DNA of 64,000 bases from Lycium barbarum (lineage: Eukaryota; Streptophyta; Magnoliopsida; Solanales; Solanaceae), in assembly GCF_019175385.1 (NCBI RefSeq), contig NC_083338.1, forward strand, positions 95,005,777 to 95,069,776, in the 5' to 3' direction. The position numbers and the translations under genes are program-made. Shown here piece after piece: positions 56,067 through 64,000 of this stretch. How positions within the stretch are numbered: position 1 is the stretch's first letter; every line of letters starts with the position of its first letter. A model generated the notes under the pieces. The model was given only the letters and a program-made list of their open reading frames with translations. It was not told the origin of the DNA and did not search any database.

Positions 56067-58829
56067 TGTAATGACCCTTCCGGCCGTTATTTAATATTTT
56101 GCGAAACCATGCCCAATCTAGGTCGAGGGTCGTAAATAACAAGCTCCATGATGTGTTTTAAGGGTTGAGAGTGAGAAAAATTAATTTCGGAAAGAATTAG
56201 AAAATGCGGGCCAGTGAAAGGATGCGGACAATTATAGCGGTCAGTGGACCGTCATAGCGGTACCGCTATAGCGGCGTAGCGACCGCCGCAGCGGTCCACG
56301 CGGGGCAGTAACTCTTTTTTGGTTACTTAGTTTATTTTTCTCTCCTTTTTCAACAAAAGGCTCTCAATGGCTGCTCCTAGGGTTCCATAGGAAAGAAAAA
56401 GCCCTTGACACCAAGAAAGAGTAACCATTCTAATTTCCTTCCCACCATTCCCTATGAATATTATCACTAATGGATTCAGAAGAAGGCCAAGAAGACGAGC
56501 AATTCATGGAGATTCGATTAGCTGTTCATCAACAAGGTAGGTTATGGTCTACTTGATTTAGACATTGGTTAGTTGATTGTATGTTTGTGAATTCTTTGGG
56601 AGAAAGCATGTCTAGTGCTCATGCATGATATTGTGTGGCTAAAATCCTATGTGAATGTGATTGAGTGATTGTGTAGGCTTCCTGCCACTATTTCTGTGTG
56701 TTATATCTGCAGTGGATGTGTTGTGATGAGAAGCTAATATGATCTTCTCGATGGTATGGTTACATGAAATGATGATTTGGGCATTGATAATGAGAAGGTA
56801 AGAAACACTGTTCTATGAAGAGGTATGGAAAGGCACACATGTGACCTAATTTATAGGCTCGTCGTCCGAGGTTAGTTCCGAAAATGAGAGGTACGTTGAT
56901 ATGTCCCGCTTCCGAGGTTCATTCTGGAGCGGAGGTTTGTGCTCGGGTCGGGGAGTATTCCGGAACGAGTGGTACATGGACACCATAGGTCCTCTGCAGG
57001 TCATGACTACTGAGCAATGACATCAGGTAGCATGTATGTACAGTGTGTTTTGGCCCTTGCATCGCATTGTGCATTTCATTACATCCCTTATTTCTGTGAT
57101 ATACATGCGTGTCCTACTGTTGCAGATATTTCATACTCATCTTTATGTTTTCGCTGAGAGTGATACGATCCTACTTGGCACACCTCATTTCAAGACTTAC
57201 ATCCAAGGCCAAGATATGGAACTTCAAGCTCTACAAGCGGCATGGATGATAAGGATGGCGTTAAAGGCCTTTGGAGGCCCATACAAGCCCCACAATGAGG
57301 CCTATGATGTGTGGGAGGTGGCTTGGGTGAGGCTTGAAGAAGAAGCTACTAGAAACGGGACCAAATGCGTAAAGTGGCCAAACATGCAAATAAGGACATT
57401 TCTGCAAATTGGCTACATGTGCAAACTTGGACAAGATCGGGAGGTTGGCTATTTGTGAAAAGAAGGTTATGCTTGCAAGAAGGCCATACACGCAAGGTTG
57501 ATTAGAGGGCCATCTATGCAAGGAGGGGCGTGTTTGGCCATTGAAGGCCAATTCTTGAATTGAAGACTACACTAAGAAGACTAGCCAAACAAGACCCTTA
57601 CTTCATTAAGGGTAGCATTGTAATTTCCTATTAGTCTTCTTTACTTAGCTTGTATAGATAGCTTATCTTTCATTTCATTACTCAGATTTTTAGATTTTGG
57701 ATGATGAATTATGATACTCTAAATTGAGTGATAGGTTGTTAGGTAGATTCTAGGGCTATTTTAGTTAATATGATGGTGGAATCCATTGTTGGTTTGTGAA
57801 ACTTTTATGTCCATTGATATTCATGAAGAGATTTCCATTTGTGGATTCAAATTGAATCTCTTGCCTTGAGTGTCAAATAGTAGTGGTTCTTTTAGGATCA
57901 GATTCAATTGGAAGGGTCTAAGTTTAATATACTTAGGTTTGTCCATAAATTCGCCCTAATTGGGTCTTACTTTTATCCTCTTTTCTCATCCCTTTTTCTT
58001 CGTATCCTTTATTTTTCCGCATTTGAATTGATTTGGCTTTATTCCCAAATCGATTCGTATCAGAGAGTCTGGAGGAGAGGGGATTAATATAAGATAAGTA
58101 TAGTAGCGGATTGTCAGAGAGTGATCCATTTCCCTAGGTGCATCGTATTGTAGTAAGTAATGTGAATAGGTGAAATTTACAAACATAAAGGGTAAAAATA
58201 GAGTATACGATGAGCGTGGAGTCGAGTGTTATTAGGTTGGGTGAAAGGAAGGGAACAGTTGTGATTTAGTAGCATGCCCGTAAAGTTTGGAAATAAAAGA
58301 AGCGAACAGCGAGAGCAGAAGGGTAAGTGACGAGGATGTAATAACCTTTATTTTGAATCTTGAGGTTCATTGACTTAGCTGCTTATCTTATTGACTTTAT
58401 ATTGTATTGTGTGAACTAATCTTAGTCGACCTATGATGCTTACCAGTACGTGTGGTGTACTGATACTACTCTTGTTATGCCCTTTTTGGGTGTAGATATG
58501 TTGCAGGTCTTAGTTGAAGTTTGGCCGTGTGGATTTACCAGTCATTCTCCTACAGCCTCGCTCATCTCACTCCAGGCAGAGGTTGTGTCATTTATTTTGT
58601 CTTCCTGTACTGTAGGAGCTCTTGTACCTATCTAGACTAGATCCCGGGAATTTCTTTTCAGTTTTATTATATTTCAAAACAGAGTCTGTACGAAGTTTTT
58701 ACTTTAATTTTGTGATTTTTAAAGGATTGTTGTCGTAACGATTTAATGTTGGGTTTAGTTGGTAAGTGTTCGCTTACTAGGTTAGTAATATGGTAGGTGC
58801 CCGCACGACTCGTGGGTTGGGTCGTGACA
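56067..58829 (+). repeat. 3' LTR of the T1-type element, containing a solo A-type LTR
   Basis: It starts TGTAATGACCC and ends GGGTCGTGACA. Net length without the nested LTR is about 1.86 kb. Palindrome cluster at 56226-56300; GTAC stem-loop at 58444-58462. Confidence 0.82.
57162..58062 (+). mobile_element. Solo LTR of the element A family
   Basis: It starts TGATACGATCC and ends GATTCGTATCA, with a perfect TSD GAGAG (57157-57161 and 58063-58067). It shares ATGGTGGAATCCATTGTTGG-type sequence with the reverse complement of element A's LTRs but is clearly diverged and about 150 bp longer. A 140-codon open frame overlapping its start is a chance frame. Confidence 0.78.
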
Positions 58830-58834
58830 CATAT

Positions 58835-59180
58835 GAAGGGCATATTTGATCCCACACGCATATTTTGAGAGAATATTTTATCAATTAAAGTTCTTAAGCT
58901 TGTATGTTATTTGTTTGTTAATGGGTTATCTTATTAGTTCATGGAAATGTGATAGAAGTTTTTAATGATGAAATTCCCCTCAAATTGATTTCTTTCTTTC
59001 CGTAAATCTGACGATCAAAGAGAAACAAAAGTGTGGAAAACCTAGCTAAACCATTTGTTGGAATGAAACTTAGACCGTGGCCGGCCAAGAACATTAATTT
59101 TGATCTAAAAATCCGGCCTCCCAGAATGAATAACCAAATCGCCTAATTTTTCTCTCAACTTTTAGATATAATTATAATCT
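58835..59180. other. Sequence without recognisable gene
   Basis: AT-rich. It includes the GGGCATATTTGATCC end discussed for a split MITE; nothing else is seen. Confidence 0.4.
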
Positions 59181-59185
59181 ATTTC

Positions 59186-60058
59186 TGTTGCAGGCTATGC
59201 GTCCACCAAACACAGTATGGAGGGACCTGGTTATGTACCAGTTCTCTTATGCAATGCAGTATGTGAAGGACACAGGATGTTACCGTGGAAAACTCCTTGG
59301 TCAAGGGATTAAAAACCACGACCTACCCCAGTAGGATTTCAACTCCACTAAACGAGCAACTTCAGGTTACAACTCTATCGTAAACTAGGAACTAACTCCC
59401 ATAATCCCTCACCCTTACAATAACGTTTATGTAACCTAGGAACTAACTTCCATAGTACCTCAACCCTTGCAATACTCCGATTGCAAGCAACTCCACTTAG
59501 CTGACTCTAGCTAAGAACACTAATACACTTAGACTAATCCTAGCCTAATGTACCCCTCAACAGCTTGAGGAAACACACTTCCAACAAGCACCCTTTGAGA
59601 CTTTTGATCTACCTACTAACAACTTCCTTTAAAGAGAAGAGTAGGTTTACAATTTAAGCTCAAACGAACAAAGACTCACGACTATATAAAGAACTTAGAC
59701 TAAATCTTGTGTCTGGATCAGGATCTTCGACTTGTAGGTGACTTTGTTCTTAAGAGATCTTGAGAACTTGTGCCGCAGCTTTGCACGATTTAGATTAGGT
59801 TTTCAAGTCTACTCAATATGTTGCCATCATGCTGTATATATAGTGGGAGCATGTGGGGGTGAAAAGAGACCACTCTTCAATTTTGACCTAAAGCATGGGC
59901 CAACTCACTGCTGTACTTGTGTGCAGTGAGTGGCACAGCCTTACAACTGTCTCTGCCGATAGTGCAAGGTGCACAGAGAGCAGATCACAGACTAGATCTC
60001 CATCTAGTTCTGAAACAGTTTGACAATCATCAAAACACGAATGCACTTGGAACTATCA
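59186..60058 (-). mobile_element. Solo LTR of a SIRE-type copia element
   Basis: It starts TGTTGCAGG and ends GAACTATCA (plus strand), with a perfect TSD ATTTC (59181-59185 and 60059-60063). It aligns along its whole length with the LTR at 5235-6101. That copy lies beside a SIRE-type ORF and sets the orientation as minus. Confidence 0.82.
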
Positions 60059-60063
60059 ATTTC

Positions 60064-60576
60064 TCTCAGGTCGACTCATATTTTTCCCCTCTATGTTGCT
60101 CCTCCTTTGTGATTTTCTATGGGCCAATGTGCCCTCAAAGTATGCACGTAGGACTAAATATGCCCTCAAAGTATGCGTGTAGGACCAAATATGCCCCTTC
60201 TCTGAGATTATGACACGTGTCAAGATCTAGTGCTAATTGACTAACTAAACTCGTAATTAGGTTAAGTTGGAGAACCATTTAAAATAAGAGCATAGTAAAC
60301 ATAAGTGAGCTAAAGCATAAACGAGGGTAAATCTGCTCAATTTTACATAGTACGAGGGCATATTTGGACCTTTTCTATTGTTTTACTTATATTTTGTGTT
60401 GTCCAATAAGAATGAAAGGGTTCGCCTATTGGGTAAAAGCTTTTTAGGTGCCAGTTGTGGCTCCCGAATTTACGTCGTGTCAAGCTACATGCAATTACAT
60501 TATAAATAACTCTATAGGTCTTTCACAATCAGATCTACCGCTACAGTAATGGTATTTAATTATGAAAGTTAGTTGG
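60064..60576. other. Region with MITE-like inverted words and a short duplication
   Basis: A tandem pair of about 36 bp with TGCCCTCAAAGTATGC lies at about 60128-60197. GGGCATATTTGGACC at about 60356-60370 is inverted relative to GGACCAAATATGCCC at 60182-60196. It is probably a degenerate MITE; no TSD found. Confidence 0.4.
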
Positions 60577-60581
60577 GTAGC

Positions 60582-62831
60582 TGTCACGTCCCAAACAGAC
60601 GTGAGTGGCACCCATACTAATCCTATAGTGGGCGAGCCAACCCTTTAATTCATTATCAAGCCAATTTCAATTACTTAAAACAATTATCAAACATTGCTCA
60701 TGAATAATAGCATAAAATGTCTGACAATAAAATAAACTAATTAGTAAGTGCGGAAGTCTAGCTGTTACATACCCCAAAATCTGAAAGTCACCGTATAAGG
60801 ACTCTAACCAACAATGTCTAAAGAAGAAGTATGGTCTAAAAATAAACATAATGTCTGGGATGAAAAGAGACATTTGAAATAAAGAAAGATCTTCAGGTGG
60901 CATGGCACGGATAGGAGCTCACCCTCTAATCTTGATACGAACAACCTCAACTAGATGCGAGGTCTGGAAGATGTCTCTGGCTCAAAGTCTGCACTCACAA
61001 AAAAAGTGCAGCAAGTGTTAGTCAGTACAAATAACACGTACTAGTAGGTATCATAGGCCAACTAAGATTAGTATCATGCATACATACATAAAATAAATGA
61101 AATAGGCAGAAAGGCACAACAAACATGTATCACAAATAAGATCCTCAATAATTCACTTCCAGAATAAGTCACCAATTATCAACAATGAAACACCAATACT
61201 AAAGCCAAAAGAAGTATAATAAATAATAAAGTCCCAACTCTGTCAACTATCTGCTCACACATGCTAAATGGTAATGTTTTCTCAAAATAGCCATGAACTG
61301 TAGGGGACCCATGCTGTCCATATACCACTTATTTCGGAACGAACCTTGGATCACGAGCTCACAACTAGGCCACATCGTCACCCCCTGTCAAATGTGCCAT
61401 AAAAGATGTATATGTTTCATCTCAATGATCATCAACAACGTCTCATAATCAAAATCAAAATCACAAAGAATGACTCAAGTACTCGTACCAAGTCAACATC
61501 AATGAAGTATAATCAAATAACACAGGTCACAACAAGACTCACAAATAATCTGCTCAACGTAATAGAACATGTCACTAACATCAACTCATCTCTCAAGGGT
61601 ATATATGAACACCTTCTTTTCAACAATCTCAAGAATAAAATTCAAGTTTATCAGCCTCAACAATGGAGAATCACTTCACACAATTAAATCATACAACTAA
61701 TAATAATTACCCAAACTCCATGTCCGAAGTCCTAGACATGCTTTCTCCCATAGATTCTACGACATATACAATCAACTAATCAAAGTCTAACTCAAGTAAA
61801 CCGTAACCTACCTCGAAGCCGAACCGGAACAATGCAGTCACTCCGCAATAGCTTTTCCTTTCCTCAATGCTTCGGAATGTTCAAAGTCTAGAATTACAAT
61901 TCTAAGTAAGTAAAGGATCATAAACTTAACAATAACAAATTGGGGGTAACAACCCCTTCAATTCTACCCTTAATCAGATGGGTTAATTATCTTTAGGGTG
62001 ATAATCACCCTAGGGCTAGTCTCAAGCATCCGATTGAATCAATTAATGGGTTCTCTAATCATTTGAACCCTACAATATGTTTTTAGCCAAAGTTCCCATT
62101 TTTATTGGAACTCTAGGTCTCAACAGCCAATTTCCATCATTGAATATCAAGTTCTCATGCTATGAAGCGACAATCTCTACTCTTAGATAATTAAACAACA
62201 ATAAACAATACCCATAATATTCTAGGGTTTCCTTGGTATTTGTGTTCTACCCTTCAATTCCCATTAAAGGTCCTTTGATTGGAACAAGAATCGAATAAGA
62301 ACATTACGCGAAGAAAGTTAGTGATTGAGGCTTACCTTTGATGGAGAATAGTGCCCTAGCCTTAGAAAGTTGCCTCTATACTATTGGGAACTGTTTTTGG
62401 GATTATGTGAGGAGTGGGGTCGAAATAAGGTATTTAAATCGAGATTCTGACTTACTGAGGTCCGCTGCAGCGAGACACCCCTTCGCTGCAGCGGCCATTT
62501 GAAAAACCAACCCTTTGCTTCAGCGGGACCTCTCCCCGCTGCAGCGAGCTCGTGGTAGAGAAAATTCCTCCGCTCCAGCTGTGTAATTTGGGCAGTGAGC
62601 TCAAATGTTTTCCATTTTTTATACTTAGTCTCTAAAAATCATTCTAAGGCCTTATTAACACAGCCAACAAACAAACTAAGTTAAAAACACATCACAGATT
62701 CACTTATAAGTTACAAAACACAACGTAAAACACACCCCAATTTATTTAGGTGTGCCCATTCCTAACCTCGGGAACGTAATAGCAAGGGTAGAATGGTAAA
62801 GTTACGCATAATGACCAAGCGGGTCATTGCA
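60582..62831 (-). repeat. 3' LTR of the Tekay/Del-like chromovirus (T1 copy d)
   Basis: On the minus strand it starts TGCAATGACCC (62831) and ends GGGACGTGACA (60582). It holds the GC palindromes (62458-62580), the GTAC stem-loop (61024-61042) and a terminal hairpin TCACGTC/GACGTGA (60584-60604). It links the orphan T1 LTRs in this window to a chromovirus. Confidence 0.85.
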
Positions 62832-62940
62832 TTAGATACCAATTGAACAACTGTTCGTCCCCGAACGGACAAGAAGGAAAGTAACAAGGGAAAAGGTACA
62901 TGACTCAGCGAAAAAATGGGGATACTTATTACGCATATCT

Positions 62941-63040
62941 TACTCGGTCTCCCAAGTGGCTTCCTCAACAGGACGATTCTTCCACTGGACGTTAACTGTC
63001 GCTATTTCTTTCGATCTCAACTTATGCATCTCTCTATCTA
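62941..63040 (-). pseudogene. Chromodomain remnant
   Basis: The minus strand reads KLRSKEIATVNVQWKNRP then VEEATWETE, matching the chromodomain at the end of chromovirus integrase (V-W-K-x-R-P...E-A-T-W-E). Such domains steer insertion toward heterochromatin. The frame differs from the integrase part upstream, so the gene is broken. Confidence 0.8.
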
Positions 63041-63134
63041 ATATAGCAACAAACTCTTCCTCATAGGACAAATTCTCATCTAACATAACCGGATCCTATG
63101 ATATAGGATGAAACGAATGATATAGGACTCATTA

Positions 63135-63983
63135 CTATGATACCTTTTCAGCATAGAGACATGAAACACCGGACAAACCTGAGGGTAAAGCTAACTTATA
63201 CGCTACCTCCCCAATACGATCGAGAATCTCAAACGGGACAATATATCTAGGGCTAAGCTTACATTTCTTTCCAAATCTCATCACAACCTTCATGGGTGAG
63301 ACTTTCAACAATACTTGTTCCCCCACCATAAACTCAAGATCTCAAACCTTTCGATTCACATACTCCTTCTGCCTACGTTGAGCTGCTAAGAGCTTTTCTT
63401 GGATCACCTTGACTTTATCTAAAGAGTCTCTCAATATATCAGTACCCCAAGGTCTTACCTCGAACGCATCAAACCACCCAATAGGTGACCTACACTTCCT
63501 CCCATAAAGTTTCTCAAACGGAGCCATATCAATACTCGAATGATAACTATTATAATAAGTGAACTCTGACAATGATAAAAATAGGTCCCAATGACCACCG
63601 AAATCAATCACATATGCCCGAAGCATGTCCTCAAGAACCTGAATCGTCCACTCGGACTGACCGTCTGTCTGGGGGTGGAAAGCTGTACTAAGGTCCAACC
63701 TAGTACCCAATTCCAAATGCAAATGCTTCCAAAATCGAGATGTAAACGTCGTGCCCCTATCAGATATGATGGAAATATGAACCCGATGTAGTCTAACAAT
63801 CTCCTGAATGTAGATCTTGGCTAACTTCTCGGCATTATAAGTAAGCTGGACTGGAATAAAATGCGCAGACTTAGTCAACCGATCAGCAATGACCCAGATC
63901 GAATCAAACTTACCTAAGGTCTTTGGAAGACCCACCACAAAATCCATGGCGATCCTCTCCCACTTCCATTCAGGAATGGACAT
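63135..63983 (-). pseudogene. pol: Integrase catalytic core and C-terminal module of the chromovirus
   Basis: The minus-strand frame from 63983 keeps D14 (IAMDFVVGLP), D75 (IISDRGTTF) and E111 (TDGQSE), again with a 35-residue D-to-E spacing. FHPQTDGQSE and PFEKLYGRKCRSPIGW are family hallmarks. A TGA at 63342-63344 interrupts, then the same frame continues with EFMVGEQVLLKVSP and GKLSPRY/KCKLSPRYIVPFEIL (the GPY/F-like module) to a stop near 63135. CGA to TGA would explain the internal stop. The N-terminal zinc finger lies off the window edge. Confidence 0.88.
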
Positions 63984-64000
63984 CCTCTGAAGAGTACCAC

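Larger units (their letters stand above)
50710..58829 (+). mobile_element. Rearranged chromovirus-type element (family T1) with truncated 5' LTR and foreign insert
   Basis: Ends TGTAACGACCC and GGGTCGTGACA are flanked by a perfect TSD CATAT (50705-50709 and 58830-58834). The 5' LTR survives only to about 51336. The 3' LTR (56067-58829) is complete and contains a solo LTR. Between them most sequence belongs to other elements: a minus-strand ORF2 fragment, a T2 solo LTR and a spacer. Only about 130 bp before the 3' LTR looks like its own internal sequence. No pol remains. Confidence 0.78.
60582..64000 (-). mobile_element. Tekay/Del-like chromovirus, 3' part, running off the window edge
   Basis: Minus-strand order is integrase core, integrase C-terminal module, chromodomain, degenerate purine tract, 3' LTR. 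The chromodomain after integrase marks the chromovirus branch of Ty3/gypsy. Clade assignment to Tekay/Del is by LTR and motif style. The 5' part lies beyond 64000. Confidence 0.85.

Noticed and set aside
57036..57458. 140-codon plus-strand open frame, the longest outside recognised proteins in the right block
   Set aside because: It spans the junction between the T1 LTR and the nested A-type solo LTR, including the TSD, so it is a chance frame.

Overview
This window is repeat-dense plant nuclear DNA, most likely from a member of the nightshade family (Solanaceae). That placement is an inference from the SINE tail near 50.5 kb, which resembles the tobacco TS family, and from the style of the LTR retroelements. 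I see no intact host gene. Nearly everything is layered transposable elements, and most boundaries could be fixed by reading terminal motifs and matching target-site duplications (TSDs) by eye.

Left block, 0.27-32.6 kb. A small Mutator-type element (271-32629, 9-bp TSD) is split by two LTR retrotransposons. The first (378-18389, minus strand, TSD ATATA) has nearly no coding capacity. It holds further insertions: chromovirus-type solo LTRs and LTR fragments at 1726-4052 and 8252-~11262, a SIRE-type copia fragment at 5235-7897, and a solo LTR at 11268-17204 that itself contains another solo LTR (11420-14775). The second (18864-32577, plus strand, TSD GATAT) is a full-length Athila-type Ty3/gypsy element with two LTRs, a tRNA-Asp primer site, gag, protease, RT, RNase H, integrase and an extra 3' ORF. 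It is inactivated by many stops, most of them TAG.

Middle block, 32.7-50.5 kb. Two long-TIR Mutator-type elements (32814-33987 and 34624-35742) and hAT-like MITEs lead into a broken hAT transposon (36536-47031, TSD CTTTGTCC). A recent non-coding LTR element (39202-45943, TSD GAACT) interrupts its transposase gene. The internal domain of that LTR element carries a sense-strand stretch resembling 5S rRNA. A foldback element (47131-47940) and a hAT MITE (49181-49876) follow.

Right block, 50.5-64 kb. A rearranged chromovirus-type element (50710-58829, TSD CATAT) contains an opposite-strand ORF2 fragment and two solo LTRs. It is followed by a SIRE solo LTR (59186-60058, TSD ATTTC) and the 3' end of a minus-strand Tekay/Del-like chromovirus whose integrase and chromodomain run off the right edge.

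The most interesting recurring signal is shared architecture in the chromovirus-type LTRs. It comprises clusters of family-specific GC-rich palindromic words, hairpin-forming minisatellites, a GTAC stem-loop found in nine LTR copies, and a hairpin against the LTR 3' end whose arm sequence differs between families while pairing is kept. No expression, copy-number or age figures were computed. Family names rest on motifs recognised by eye and on remembered family features.
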